Shown here piece by piece: positions 7,594-16,903 of a DNA stretch of 64,000 nucleotides. Position 1 is the first letter of the stretch. Each line of letters begins with the position of its first letter. The notes under the pieces were generated by a model. It saw only the letters and a program-made list of their open reading frames with translations. It made no database searches and had not been told where the DNA came from. Source of the DNA: Methylobacterium oryzae (GTDB lineage Bacteria > Pseudomonadota > Alphaproteobacteria > Rhizobiales > Beijerinckiaceae); contig NZ_CP090349.1 of assembly GCF_021398735.1 (NCBI RefSeq), positions 2,861,001 to 2,925,000 of the forward strand. The letters run 5' to 3'. Both the position numbers and the translations under genes were made by a program.

Positions 7594-10500
7594 AGCGGCC
7601 CGTCACGGCCTGATCCTGGGCGCGGGCGCCGGTCTGGCCCGTGTAGGCCACGCCCAGGCTCGCGTCCGGCGCCACCGCCAGGTCCAGGCCCACCTGCGCC
7701 ACCAGCGCGTCCCGGGCGATCGGAACCCCCGCGCTCAGGAAGGCCGGGCCGCCCGCCCCGAAGGCCAGCAGCGCGGTCGGCACGACGTCGCCGAACGCGC
7801 GCCGGTAGCCGACGAGACCCCGCAGCGTCACCGGCAGGCCGAGACCCAGGTCCAGGCGCGCCTGCGCCCGCACGCCGACCGTCGCCGCGCCGAGGTCGTA
7901 GTCGCGCGCGAAGCTCGCCAGCGCCGCCGCGCCCCCGGCCTCCGCGAAGGCGCCGCGCCGGATGCCGACATAGGCCCCGCCCGCGAACGGCTCGACGAAG
8001 CGCGCCGCCGGCGTGCCCAGCGCGATCCTCCAGCCGATCTCTCCGAAGCCCTGCACCGTGGAGCCGCCGCCGTGGCCGCTCAGCGTGTCGGACAGGCCGT
8101 ACTGCACCGCCCGGCGGGTGCGCGCGTCCGTGTCGGCGTAGAGCGCGCCGAGCCGCAGCGACAGCGGGCCGAGCTCGTAGCCGCCGTACAGGCCGCCGAA
8201 CCCGCTCCTGAGCGTCGCGCTCTCCGCCCGGCTCGCGCCGCCCGCCCGGCCGGCGCTGTCGAGGAAGGCCTCCGTGTAGCCACCGACCGCGCCGAAGCGC
8301 AGCCCGCCGGGGAGCCGCACGTCCGCGCCGGCCGCGAAGCCGGCGATCTGCCGGTCGAGGTCGAACGCGTTGCCGCCGCCATCGGCCGTGCCGAAGGCGC
8401 CGAAGCCCTGGCCCCAGAGCCCGAACACCTGCGGGTCGAGGGTGCGCACCGGCACGGTCGCCACCACCGCAGCCCGGCCGGGCAGGTCGGCCGCGTCGGC
8501 GGCCGGCAGGGCGCCGGCGTCGAGCCCGGCACCGGGATCGCCCCAGCGCAGGCGGTCGAGCACCGCCTCGCGCACGAAGAAGGCGGTCTCGTAGGCGGTG
8601 GACACGGTGCCGGCGTGGATGTCGCCGGCCAGCGCCCGGAAGCCGCTGCCGGCCTCGTTGGCCGTGAAGGCGACCGCCGCGTCGTAGAGCCGGCCGGCGC
8701 CGATCGCCTGGATCGCGTTGGCGGCGGCCGCGCCGTTGCGCGAGGTAGCGCTGGCGGCGAAGGGCACGTCGTTGCGGGTGAGCGTCAGGTCGACCGCGTC
8801 GGTCCGGTAGCGCAGGCCCGGGGTGAGGAAGGCGAGGTTCGCGGTCACGCCGGCGAACCGGCCGGAGACGCCGCCGGCGGCGGAGAGGATCGTGTAGGTG
8901 GTGCGCGGGTTGTAGGCGCCGGAGGCGGCGCGCACCTGGACGGTGCCGCCCGACAGGGTGGCGGTGCCGGTGGCGGCGATCCGGTCGGCCCGGCCGGCGG
9001 CGTCGGCCTCGACCCGGTAGGTCGAGCCCGGCGCGAAGCCGACGTTGCCGGCGACCGTGAGCGTGCCGATGGAATTGCCCGGCGCCACCGTGGCGCCCGC
9101 GAGCGCAACGATCCCGCCCAGCGTGCCCGAGCCGCCGAGCTCGGCCCCCGGCAGCACCGACACGACCGAGTGGGCGAGGCCGCCGTTCACGACGAGCCGA
9201 CCGGCCTGCACCGCGGTGGCGCCCGTCAGCGTACTGAGCCCGGTGAGCGTGAGGGTGCCCGCCCCGGTCTTGGTCAGGGTCCCGGAGCCCGAGACGGCGT
9301 TGGCCAGCGTCCCGTCGGTCGATTGATCCACGACGAGCGCCGCGTCGTCGACGATGGCGCCCGTGCCGAAGGCGCCGGCATGGCCGACGAGCGTCCCGCC
9401 GCCGATCGTCGTGCCGCCCGCGTAGGTGTTGGCGCCGGTCAGGACCAGCGTCCCGCTGCCGAGCTTCGCGAGGCCGCCCGCGCCGCCGATGTCGTTGCGC
9501 CAGACGTCGTAGGCGGAGAAGCCGCCCCGGGCCGCGTCCATCGTGACGGTGACCGTGCCGCTGAAGGCGCCGTAGCCGTCGGCGGCGGCGAACAGGTTGA
9601 TGCGGTCGTAGCCCAGCCCGTTGTCGAGGAAGCCGCCGGAGGGCAGCTCCGTGGTCGCGATCACGTCGCGGCGCTGCGCCGCCGTGAGGTAGGGAAAGCG
9701 GGTCGCGAGCAGCGCCTCGGCACCCGCCGGGACCACCGGCGGACGGTCCGTGGGCCCGACCGGCGGCAGGCCGTAGGTCAGGCGCGCCGTGTAGGCGGAC
9801 TTGTTGCGCGCGTAGTCGGAGAACCGGTCGGTGGCCGGATCCACGGGCGCGTGGGCGCACCGCTCCAGCGGGCCGCCGCAGGCCTGGCTCAGGTAGCTCT
9901 GCGCCTGCGCGAAGGCCTCGCCCATCAGGGCCGCATTCGCCGGGTCGTTGAGCGCCCGGATGGCGAAGTAGGTCGCCAGCACGCGGCCGCCGATCACGTC
10001 GGTGGGCGAGTGCATGCCCGCCTCGATCCGGTTGTCGCCGAGCTCGCTCGCGCGGGTGAGCAGTTCCTGGAAACGCTGCGGGACCGCGTAGGCCAGGGCC
10101 AGGGCCGACAGGTAGGCGGCGTTGGTGTGGCCGCTCGGGAAGCCGCCATCCGTCGCGGGGGTCGGGCTCTTCTCCGGCCCAAGGGAGGGCGGCACGACGA
10201 GGCCGAGGCTCTGGCCGTCCAGGCTCTGCCGCCAGGGGCGCGGATAGCTGTAGGCGTCCTTGGCCGGGCCGGTGGAGGCGTTGGTCCGGAACGCGTTGAC
10301 CAGCTGCACGACCTTCCCGAGGGGCGACGTCGTCACGCCGGCACCGGTCCCCTGGTCGACGTACTGCACGCGCGACGTGGTCGCGTCGAAGGCCGGGATC
10401 GTGGTGGTCGCCCCCGATCCCGCCAGATAGGCCAGCGTCAGCGGTCCTAGGCCGTCGATGACGCTGTAGCTCTGGTTGCGGCGGTCGTCGTAATAGGCGG

Positions 10501-10738
10501 CGATCTCCTGCGCGCCGGTCCGCTCCCGCGCCCGCTCGGCGACGATCTGGATGTTGCGCAGCAGGAGGGGCGCCCCGAGGGCCGTGGGCGATCCGGTGTC
10601 GTAGGTCCGTCCGGGGATCCAGATCCGCCGGAAACCCGACAGGATGTCGACGCCGTTGCCGGCCGTCTGCGCCTGGGCGCCCGGACCGAGCAGCACGACC
10701 GCCAGCGCGGCGAGTGAGACCCCATATCCTCGTGTCAT
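7577..10738 (-). CDS. PAP2-family acid phosphatase fused to a type V autotransporter
   Basis: A 1053-residue surface protein with three parts. Residues 1-23 form a signal peptide ending AQA. Residues about 40-290 are a complete PAP2 (class A acid phosphatase) domain: K160-x6-R167-P168, PSGH at 201-204, and R237-x5-H243-x3-D247, all catalytic residues intact. Next come autotransporter-associated beta-strand repeats (GSGTLVLTGANTYAGGTT and GAGTLTLTGLSTLTG) building a short beta-helix. The last roughly 270 residues are the outer-membrane beta barrel, ending in the typical terminal Phe (FTLRF). Predicted: a phosphatase displayed on the cell surface by its own barrel. The stop overlaps the LysR gene by 17 bases. 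Confidence 0.88.
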   Translation of the reverse strand: MTRGYGVSLAALAVVLLGPGAQAQTAGNGVDILSGFRRIWIPGRTYDTGSPTALGAPLLLRNIQIVAERARERTGAQEIAAYYDDRRNQSYSVIDGLGPLTLAYLAGSGATTTIPAFDATTSRVQYVDQGTGAGVTTSPLGKVVQLVNAFRTNASTGPAKDAYSYPRPWRQSLDGQSLGLVVPPSLGPEKSPTPATDGGFPSGHTNAAYLSALALAYAVPQRFQELLTRASELGDNRIEAGMHSPTDVIGGRVLATYFAIRALNDPANAALMGEAFAQAQSYLSQACGGPLERCAHAPVDPATDRFSDYARNKSAYTARLTYGLPPVGPTDRPPVVPAGAEALLATRFPYLTAAQRRDVIATTELPSGGFLDNGLGYDRINLFAAADGYGAFSGTVTVTMDAARGGFSAYDVWRNDIGGAGGLAKLGSGTLVLTGANTYAGGTTIGGGTLVGHAGAFGTGAIVDDAALVVDQSTDGTLANAVSGSGTLTKTGAGTLTLTGLSTLTGATAVQAGRLVVNGGLAHSVVSVLPGAELGGSGTLGGIVALAGATVAPGNSIGTLTVAGNVGFAPGSTYRVEADAAGRADRIAATGTATLSGGTVQVRAASGAYNPRTTYTILSAAGGVSGRFAGVTANLAFLTPGLRYRTDAVDLTLTRNDVPFAASATSRNGAAAANAIQAIGAGRLYDAAVAFTANEAGSGFRALAGDIHAGTVSTAYETAFFVREAVLDRLRWGDPGAGLDAGALPAADAADLPGRAAVVATVPVRTLDPQVFGLWGQGFGAFGTADGGGNAFDLDRQIAGFAAGADVRLPGGLRFGAVGGYTEAFLDSAGRAGGASRAESATLRSGFGGLYGGYELGPLSLRLGALYADTDARTRRAVQYGLSDTLSGHGGGSTVQGFGEIGWRIALGTPAARFVEPFAGGAYVGIRRGAFAEAGGAAALASFARDYDLGAATVGVRAQARLDLGLGLPVTLRGLVGYRRAFGDVVPTALLAFGAGGPAFLSAGVPIARDALVAQVGLDLAVAPDASLGVAYTGQTGARAQDQAVTGRFTLRF

Positions 10739-11116
10739 GACGCGCTCCCCGACACCGCCCCGTCCGGCCGGTCGCGCGCCCCATATCCAAGATCATCGAC
10801 GGCAGATCGTCATAGTTCGTTCAAAATCAGACGCATTTTCGATTCGTACCCTCTGAGAAACACTCTGTGAGTCGGCTTATTTCTTATAGATATATTTGAG
10901 AAATTATAATTTTTACTTCTGAATTTGCCCGGCCAGCACTTCTGACCGGTCATCGATTGCCGTGAGCGGCGCGGCCGCATCTGGATAGGCCCGCCCGAGG
11001 CCGGCCACCGGCGCCGGTGACGGGGTCATGCGGGACAGGAGAGGCGGCCCGGGATGCGTCCAGCCAGACCCGGCGCGGGAGCGCCTCGGAAGGTCAGGGA
11101 GATGCCGTGCGAATCG
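10739..11116. other. non-coding gap with an AT-rich tract upstream of the autotransporter gene
   Basis: The 410-base gap between the autotransporter and xoxF, both on the minus strand, holds no convincing gene. About 10805-10930 is strikingly AT-rich for this genome, with runs such as TTATAGATATATTTGAG and AAATTATAATTTTTAC. This is the likely promoter and regulatory zone for the autotransporter, giving it a 5' leader of 70 bases or more. The part nearer xoxF returns to normal high GC. Confidence 0.5.
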
Positions 11117-11144
11117 CCCGGCGGCGCGTGCGGACGCCGCCGGG
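11117..11144 (-). terminator. terminator-like hairpin after xoxF
   Basis: CCCGGCGGCG and CGCCGCCGGG form a perfect 10-bp stem with an 8-base loop, starting 5 bases after the xoxF stop. There is no U-run behind it, so it could be a rho-assisted terminator or a 3'-end stabilising hairpin. Confidence 0.55.
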
Positions 11145-11149
11145 GCGGC

Positions 11150-12928
11150 TCACTGCGGCAGTTCGAACACCGTGAGCTGCCCGCCCGGCGCCGTGTACTG
11201 CGACAGGGCCGCGTAGCCCCCCACCGCCCCCGAACCGTCCGCAGGGTCGGTCAGCCCGGCCGCCAGGCCGATCCCGGCCCAGCCGCCGACCCCGGACAGC
11301 ACCGCGACGTACTGCTTGCCGCCGTGCAGGTAGGTGGTGACGTTGCCGACGATCCCGGACGGGGTCTTGAACCGGTACAGCTCGTGCCCGTCCCGCGCGT
11401 CGACCGCCTTCAGGTAGCCCTCCAGCGTGCCGTAGAAGACCACGTTGCCCGCCGTGGCGAGCGCCCCCGACCAGACCGAGAACGGCTCCGGGATCGTCCA
11501 GGCGATCCGGCCCTTCGCGCCGTCCCAGGCGATGAACGCCCCGGTCCGGTCCGAGCCCTCGGGCGGGTGCAGGGTGAGCGTCGCGCCGACATAGGGCTGG
11601 CCGGGCGTGTAGGTGACCCGGAACGCCTCGTAATCCATGCACATGTGGTTGGTCGGCACGTAGAACAGCCGCGTCTTGGCCGAGTAGGCGGCCGGCTGCT
11701 GGTTCTTGGCTCCGAGCGCCCCGGGACAGATATTTTTGGTTGCTTCGTCCTCGTCGGCCTCGCCGGGGGCGTAGCGCTTGTCGACCACCGGCTTTCCGTA
11801 ATCGGGCGCGGCGGGATCCACGCTGATCCGGCTGGCCCAGTTCACCGTGGGGTCGAACTTCTCCGCCACCAGCAGCGCGCCGGTGGCCCGGTCCAGCGTG
11901 TAGCCGAAGCCGTTGCGGTCGAAATGAGTCAGCACCTTCCGGGCGCGGCCGTCGATCACCTGCTCGGTGAGGATCATCTCGTTGACGCCGTCGTAGTCCC
12001 ACTGGTCGTGGGGGGTCATCTGGTAGACCCAGCGGGCGATGCCCGTATCGGCGTCGCGGGCGATGATCGCCTGCGCCCATCGGTTGTCGCCCGGGCGCTG
12101 GTTCGGGTTCCAGGTCGAGGGATTGCCGGTGCCGTAATAGACGAGGTTCAGGTCCGGATCGTAGGAGAACCAGCCCCAGCTGCAGGCGCCGCCGGTCCGC
12201 CACTGGTCGCCCTCCCAGCTCTTGAGCGAGGAATCGCGGCCGACCGGGCGCCCGAGCTCGGTCGTCGTCTCCGGATCGACCAGCATGTCGGCGTCCGGCC
12301 CGGTGGCGTAGGCGCGCCAGAGCCGCCGGCCCGTCGCCTGGTCGTAGGCCGTCACGTGGCAGCGCGCCCCGTACTCGCCGCCCGCGAGCCCGACGATGAG
12401 CTTGCCGCGCACCGGCAGGACCGTGGCGGTGTTGGTCTCGCCCCGGCCCGGGTCGCCGTTCCTCACCGACCACAGCACCCGGCCGGTCTCGGGGTCGAGC
12501 GCCACCACGGTGGTGTCGGCCAGCTGGAGGAACAACCGCCCGTCCGCGTAGGCGAGCCCCCGGGAGACCGTGTCGCAGCACATCACGGCGATGACGCTCG
12601 CGTCCTGCCGCGGTGCGTAGCGCCACAGGATCCTCCCGCCCCGGTCGAGGTCGAGGCCGTAGACCACGTTGGGGAACGGCGTGTGCACGAACATCAGGTG
12701 TCCGACCACGATCGGCGCACCCTCGTGGCCGCGCAGGACGCCGGTGGAGAAGGTCCAGGCGACCTTCAGGCGCCCGACATTGCCGGCGTCGATCTGGTCG
12801 AGGGCCGAGTAGCGGGTGTTGGCGTAGTCCAGGGTCTGCAGGACCGGCGACGGGCCGGCCGCCGCCGCGGAGGCGAGGCCGGCGAGCGGCAGGGCCGCGA
12901 GCAGTGAAGCACGCATCGACGCACGCAT
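11150..12928 (-). CDS. xoxF: XoxF-type lanthanide-dependent PQQ alcohol (methanol) dehydrogenase
   Basis: A 592-residue periplasmic quinoprotein with a signal peptide ([17 protein letters not shown]) and an eight-bladed propeller. It oxidises methanol or other primary alcohols and passes electrons to a cytochrome c. Family hallmarks are present: the vicinal disulphide Cys pair 117-118 ([10 protein letters not shown]), metal ligands Glu185 and Asn269, and QWDYDG, where Asp311 is catalytic and the extra Asp313 is the signature of lanthanide-using enzymes (calcium-type MxaF has Ala there). ATG at 12928 is preferred because GAGGATCACGAGG lies before it; the ATG five codons upstream has no ribosome site. 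No xoxG cytochrome or xoxJ gene is adjacent, so this is probably a solitary or second copy. Confidence 0.9.
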   Translation of the reverse strand: MRASMRASLLAALPLAGLASAAAAGPSPVLQTLDYANTRYSALDQIDAGNVGRLKVAWTFSTGVLRGHEGAPIVVGHLMFVHTPFPNVVYGLDLDRGGRILWRYAPRQDASVIAVMCCDTVSRGLAYADGRLFLQLADTTVVALDPETGRVLWSVRNGDPGRGETNTATVLPVRGKLIVGLAGGEYGARCHVTAYDQATGRRLWRAYATGPDADMLVDPETTTELGRPVGRDSSLKSWEGDQWRTGGACSWGWFSYDPDLNLVYYGTGNPSTWNPNQRPGDNRWAQAIIARDADTGIARWVYQMTPHDQWDYDGVNEMILTEQVIDGRARKVLTHFDRNGFGYTLDRATGALLVAEKFDPTVNWASRISVDPAAPDYGKPVVDKRYAPGEADEDEATKNICPGALGAKNQQPAAYSAKTRLFYVPTNHMCMDYEAFRVTYTPGQPYVGATLTLHPPEGSDRTGAFIAWDGAKGRIAWTIPEPFSVWSGALATAGNVVFYGTLEGYLKAVDARDGHELYRFKTPSGIVGNVTTYLHGGKQYVAVLSGVGGWAGIGLAAGLTDPADGSGAVGGYAALSQYTAPGGQLTVFELPQ

Positions 12929-12962
12929 CCTCGTGATCCTCATCGCCGCGCGGCGCGCGCAC

Positions 12963-13559
12963 CTACATGCGCTGCTGGACGATGCTCTCGGCCTGGGGGT
13001 CCGGCTCGTGGCCGGCCGCGCGGAGCATCGGCACCACCTCGGCCGCCTCGCGCGCGACGAGGTAGCTCAGGTCCAGGCCCTCGCGGATGAAGCCGTGGCC
13101 GCGCATGTGCTCGAACAGGGCCAGCAGCGGCGCCCAGAACTCCGCCACCGAGACCAGCACCACCGGCTTCCGGTGGCGCCCGAGCTGCGCCCAGGTCAGC
13201 TGCTCGACCAGCTCCTCCAGGGTGCCGATGCCGCCCGGCAGGGTCACGAACGCGTCCGAGCGCTCGAACATCAGGCGCTTGCGGGTGTGCATGTCGGAGA
13301 CCACCACGGTCTCCTGGATGTCCGCCAGCATGTGCTCGCGCGCCTGGAGGAAGTCCGGGATGATGCCGGTGACGTGGCCGCCGGCGGCGAGCGCCGCCCG
13401 CGCGACCGTGCCCATCAGCCCGACATCGCCGCCGCCGTAGACGAGGCCCATCCCGGCCTGCGCGACCGCGGTCCCGAGGGTCTCGGCGGCCTCGCGGAAG
13501 GCCGGGTCGCGGCCGAAGCCGGAGCCGCAATAGACACAGACTGTCCTCACCGGAGCCAT
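12963..13559 (-). CDS. LOG-family protein (cytokinin riboside 5'-monophosphate phosphoribohydrolase type, TIGR00730)
   Basis: A 198-residue LOG/YgdH-type protein with the nucleotide-binding stretch [11 protein letters not shown] and the signature [11 protein letters not shown] (PGGxGTxxE). Members cleave nucleoside monophosphates such as AMP, or cytokinin nucleotides, to base and ribose 5-phosphate; in plant-associated bacteria they can release active cytokinins. A strong GAGGAGG ribosome site precedes ATG 13559, and the protein then starts [14 protein letters not shown], the usual family N-terminus. xoxF lies 34 bases downstream on the same strand, so the two may be co-transcribed. Confidence 0.9.
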   Translation of the reverse strand: MAPVRTVCVYCGSGFGRDPAFREAAETLGTAVAQAGMGLVYGGGDVGLMGTVARAALAAGGHVTGIIPDFLQAREHMLADIQETVVVSDMHTRKRLMFERSDAFVTLPGGIGTLEELVEQLTWAQLGRHRKPVVLVSVAEFWAPLLALFEHMRGHGFIREGLDLSYLVAREAAEVVPMLRAAGHEPDPQAESIVQQRM

Positions 13560-13780
13560 CCGGCGTCCTCCTCGCGCGTCCGTTGCGAGCCGTCCAGATC
13601 GCGCCCCGCGCCCAGCACTCCACGTGCCAAACTGCTGAATTCGCGTGGGATTCACCCGCCTGGGCGGCAGGACGGCTTGGTGTGGGGACCATGTACGGTA
13701 TTATGGGCGGCGCCGTCGACGGCTTTTCGCGCGGGCGGACGGCCGCCCGCCGGGCGGCGGCAGGATGAGGGGAGGCCTTC

Positions 13781-15259
13781 GTGGCGATGTCGAGACAGGT
13801 GCGGCGCAGTCTCGCCCTGGCGCTGGCCGGCCTTCTCGGCGGACTGGGACTCGTGCTGGCGCTGTTCGGCGGCGACTCCTTGCGGCGGCTCACCGGCCGC
13901 GGTGGTCCCGAGCCGTCCGCGTCGTCGGCGCCGAGCGGCAGCCTGCGCAGCCTCGCCGATCCGGGCGCCCTGGCCGGCCGCGCCGACCCGACGATCGACT
14001 TCCGCGACGACAAGCCGGGCCGGGCGAGCCCGGCGCCGGGGGAGGGCCCCGTGGCGGCGCTCCCGCAGGCCCCCCGCGCCGGCACCCCCGGGGCGCAGCA
14101 GGCCGGTCCGGGCCAGGACGCGCGCCTGCCGGATGCGGCTGAGGCGCCGCGCTTCGACATCGTCCGCGTCGAGCCGAACGGCGACGCCGTGGTGGCCGGC
14201 CGCGGCGCGCCGGACGCCGCGATCGAGATGCTGGTCGACGGCAAGCCCGTGGCCCGGGCGAAGGCCGATTCCAACGGTCAGTTCGCGATCGTGCCGCCGG
14301 CCCTGCCGACGGGCGCCAGCACGCTCCGCCTGCGCATGACCGGCGCGGACGGGCGCGCGTCCGAGTCGCAGCAGAGCGTCGCGGTGGACGTGGCCCCCGG
14401 CCGGGACCGCCAGCCCCTCGTGGCCCTGACCGCCCCGGACGCCGCGACCGTCGTGCTGTCGCAGCCCGGCGCGCCGGGCGCGACGGCCGACGCGAAGGGC
14501 GGCGCCAGATCCTCCGGTCCGGCTTCCGAGCCGGGTACCCGGGACGCCGACGCGGCGCGGGCCGGCCGGCCGGCCGGGAGCGGGGAGACCCGCGAGGCCG
14601 CGGCGTCCGGGGCGGGGCCGACCCGGATCGCCAGCGTGGACGTGCAGGGGAACGGCCGCCTGTTCGTGACGGCCACCGGCACGCCGGGGGCGCGGATCCA
14701 GCTCTACCTCAACGACACGATGATCGCCCCGGGCAGCATCGGGCCGGACGGCCGGGCGACCTTCACGATCGGGCGCGGGATCAAGCCCGGGCAGTACCAG
14801 GTGCGGATCGACCAGGTCGATCCGGCCACCGGCAAGGTCGCCAGCCGCGCCGCGGTCCCCCTGTCGGTGCCGGAGCCGACGCAGGTCGCCGCCCGGGAGA
14901 CCGCCGAGTCCGGACCGTCGCCCGCCCAGAGCGGCGCGCGGGATCGCGCCGGCCCCGATCAGGCCGCGCGCGACGGTGCCGACCGGGACCGGCCGGCCGC
15001 GGCCTCGCCGCCGGCCGCCGTCTCGAACCCCCAGGCGGCCGACATGGCGGAGCCGGACCGGGTCGGCGCGGTGTTCGTGCCGGAGATCAGCACCGCCCGG
15101 ATCACCCGCGGCGACAACCTCTGGCGGATCAGCCAGCGCACCTACGGCCGCGGCGAGCGCTACACGGTGATCTACGACGCCAACCAGAACCAGATCCGCG
15201 ATCCGGACCTGATCTACCCGGGCCAGATCTTCGTGCTGCCCACAGACAAGCGCGGCTGA
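13781..15259 (+). CDS. LysM-domain protein with Ig-like repeats, membrane-anchored
   Basis: A 492-residue envelope protein. An N-terminal transmembrane segment (LALALAGLLGGLGLVLALF) leads into a Pro/Ala-rich linker. Two bacterial Ig-like modules follow (around residues 125-200, FDIVRVEPNGDAVVAG; around 280-360, IASVDVQGNGRLFVTATG). A LysM peptidoglycan-binding domain closes the protein (ITRGDNLWRISQRTYG to DPDLIYPGQIFVLP). It probably tethers the inner membrane to peptidoglycan. GTG at 13781 follows GGGGAGG; an ATG two codons on is possible. It is convergent with the MocR gene, with only 10 bases between stops. Confidence 0.85.
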   Translation: MAMSRQVRRSLALALAGLLGGLGLVLALFGGDSLRRLTGRGGPEPSASSAPSGSLRSLADPGALAGRADPTIDFRDDKPGRASPAPGEGPVAALPQAPRAGTPGAQQAGPGQDARLPDAAEAPRFDIVRVEPNGDAVVAGRGAPDAAIEMLVDGKPVARAKADSNGQFAIVPPALPTGASTLRLRMTGADGRASESQQSVAVDVAPGRDRQPLVALTAPDAATVVLSQPGAPGATADAKGGARSSGPASEPGTRDADAARAGRPAGSGETREAAASGAGPTRIASVDVQGNGRLFVTATGTPGARIQLYLNDTMIAPGSIGPDGRATFTIGRGIKPGQYQVRIDQVDPATGKVASRAAVPLSVPEPTQVAARETAESGPSPAQSGARDRAGPDQAARDGADRDRPAAASPPAAVSNPQAADMAEPDRVGAVFVPEISTARITRGDNLWRISQRTYGRGERYTVIYDANQNQIRDPDLIYPGQIFVLPTDKRG

Positions 15260-15269
15260 GCGGCGCCGC

Positions 15270-16604
15270 CTACTCCACCACTTGGTCGTCGCCCGCGAAA
15301 GCCAGCCGGCGCAGGCCGCGCAGCGCCCGGTCGAGCTCCTCCCGCGACGGCGAGGCCAGGGCGAGGCGCACCGCGTTCGGCGCGTGGCCGGGATGGACCG
15401 CGAAGGACGAGGCCGGCAAGAGGGCGATGCCCTGGCGCAGGGCCGCGGCCGCGTAGGCCTCGGCCCGCCACGTCTCGGGCAGTTCCAGCCAGAGGTGGTA
15501 GGCCTGCGGATCGCCCACGACCCGCAGGTCGGCGAGCGCGGCCCGGGCGAGGGCCTGCCGGGCCGCGGCGTCCCGGCGCTTGGCCTCGGCCAGCGCCGCC
15601 GCCGAGCCCCCCGCCATCCAGTGCATGCCGGCCGCGAGCGACAGGCCGAGCACCGTCCAGGCGCCCTGGCGGACGGAGGCGGCGAGCCGGTCGGTGAGGG
15701 CAGGCGGCGCGGCGATCAGGCCGACGGTCAGCGCCGGCATCACCCGCTTCGACAGGCTGTCCACGAAGATCACCCGGTCCGGCGCGAGGCCGGCGAGCGG
15801 CGGCGCCTCGGCGAGGAAGCTGTAGACCGCGTCCTCGACGGCGGTGAGCCCGGTCCGCTCCAGCACCTCCGCCAGGGCGGCCCGGCGCGCCGGCCCCATC
15901 GTGGCGCCGAGGGGGTTGTGCAGGGTCGGCTGGAGATAGACGCCGCTCAGCGGGGTCGCGCGGTGGGCCTGGAGCAGCGCCTCGGGGCAGACGCCCTCCG
16001 CGTCCATGGCGAGCGGGATCAGCGTGATCCCGAGCCGCGCCGCGATGCCCTTCACCCCGGGATAGGTCAGGGGCTCGCAGCCGATCCGCTCGCCGGGCGC
16101 CGCCAGGGCCGCCAGGGCGGCGGCCAGCGCCTGCCGGCCGTTGCCGGTGAACAGGATGTCGGCGGGATCGGGGGCGTAGCCCGCCCGCGCCAGGAACCCG
16201 GCGGCGATCGCCTGCGCCGAGGGCGTGCCCGCGGGCCCGTACTGGGTGAAGCCGATCTGGCCGTCGTCGCGGGCGAGCGCCGCCAGGGTCTCGGCCAGGA
16301 CCACCTCCTGCTCGGGCAGGCGCGAGTGGGTCCGCTGCAGGTCGAGGGCGGCCGGGGGCGGCTCCGGGCGGAGCAACCCGGCGCGCCCCGGCTCGCTGCG
16401 GACGTAGGTCCCGCGCCCGACCTCGCCGGTCACCAGCCCCCGGCGGGCCAGCTCGGCGTAGACCCGGCTCGCCGTCGAGACCGCGATGCCCCGCGCGTAG
16501 GCGAAGTCGCGCTGCGGCGGCAGCCGCGCGCCGGGGCGCAGCCGGCCCACCGCGATGTCGGCCGCGATCGCGTCGGCGACGGTGCGGTAATCCGCGGGGC
16601 GCAT
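15270..16604 (-). CDS. MocR-type (GntR/aminotransferase fusion) transcriptional regulator
   Basis: A 444-residue PdxR/MocR-class regulator. The N-terminal GntR winged helix (residues about 1-75: YRTVADAIAADIAVGRL, then RLPPQRDFAYARGIAVSTAS) is fused to a fold-type I aminotransferase-like PLP domain with the PLP lysine in FVDSLSKRVMP. Members use PLP as cofactor or effector and often control vitamin B6 or amino acid genes. ATG 16604 has GGAG 7 bases before it; the longer frame from 16655 would put the start inside the palindrome at 16629-16656. It is divergent from a DUF1127 gene. Targets unknown. Confidence 0.88.
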   Translation of the reverse strand: MRPADYRTVADAIAADIAVGRLRPGARLPPQRDFAYARGIAVSTASRVYAELARRGLVTGEVGRGTYVRSEPGRAGLLRPEPPPAALDLQRTHSRLPEQEVVLAETLAALARDDGQIGFTQYGPAGTPSAQAIAAGFLARAGYAPDPADILFTGNGRQALAAALAALAAPGERIGCEPLTYPGVKGIAARLGITLIPLAMDAEGVCPEALLQAHRATPLSGVYLQPTLHNPLGATMGPARRAALAEVLERTGLTAVEDAVYSFLAEAPPLAGLAPDRVIFVDSLSKRVMPALTVGLIAAPPALTDRLAASVRQGAWTVLGLSLAAGMHWMAGGSAAALAEAKRRDAAARQALARAALADLRVVGDPQAYHLWLELPETWRAEAYAAAALRQGIALLPASSFAVHPGHAPNAVRLALASPSREELDRALRGLRRLAFAGDDQVVE

Positions 16605-16628
16605 AATTGCTCCGAGGTCAATGTTTCG

Positions 16629-16656
16629 ATTGATCCGATCTTTGTATCGGATCAAT
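16629..16656. promoter_or_regulatory. perfect palindrome, probable MocR operator
   Basis: ATTGATCCGAT and ATCGGATCAAT form a perfect 11-bp inverted repeat with a 6-base spacer (CTTTGT). It lies 25 bases upstream of the MocR start, in the divergent gap to the DUF1127 gene. It resembles an autoregulatory operator overlapping a promoter. Confidence 0.65.
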
Positions 16657-16708
16657 GCTCCGCCAGCAATCCCGGCCGGACTGCCTTCCCGCCACCGGAT
16701 CGTCTGCG

Positions 16709-16903
16709 ATGCAAGCCGTCACCCTGTCCTCCTCGCCCGCCGTCACGCGTCCGACCGCGCGCCCGTCCCTGCTCCGCACGTGGCTGCAGCGGATCCGCAC
16801 CCGCCGCGCCCTGGCGGCGCTCCACCCCGACCAGGCCCGGGACGCCGGCCTCGAGCCCTGGGACCTGCGCGCCGAGGTCGCGAAGCCGTTCTGGCGGGCG
16901 TGA
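16709..16903 (+). CDS. DUF1127 (YjiS-like) small protein
   Basis: A 64-residue protein with the arginine-rich DUF1127 core at the C-terminal end (LRTWLQRIRTRRALAALHPD, then DAGLEPWDLRAEVAKPFW). Small DUF1127 proteins in alphaproteobacteria are linked to stress, phosphate or carbon regulation through RNA turnover (for example CcaF1). ATG 16709 is chosen because upstream in-frame codons fall within the operator region; no strong ribosome site is visible. The divergent palindrome suggests shared control with the MocR gene. Confidence 0.7.
   Translation: MQAVTLSSSPAVTRPTARPSLLRTWLQRIRTRRALAALHPDQARDAGLEPWDLRAEVAKPFWRA

Noticed and set aside
8072..10450. 792-codon open frame on the plus strand
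   Set aside because: It is the antisense of the PAP2-autotransporter gene; its Arg/Gly/Ala/Glu composition is the usual product of reading high-GC coding DNA on the wrong strand, and no domain is recognisable.
11054..12907. 617-codon open frame on the plus strand
   Set aside because: Antisense to xoxF, rich in Arg and Gly with no domain.
16655..16708. longer starts for the MocR and DUF1127 genes
   Set aside because: Both longer frames would begin inside the 16629-16656 palindrome, which looks like their shared operator.
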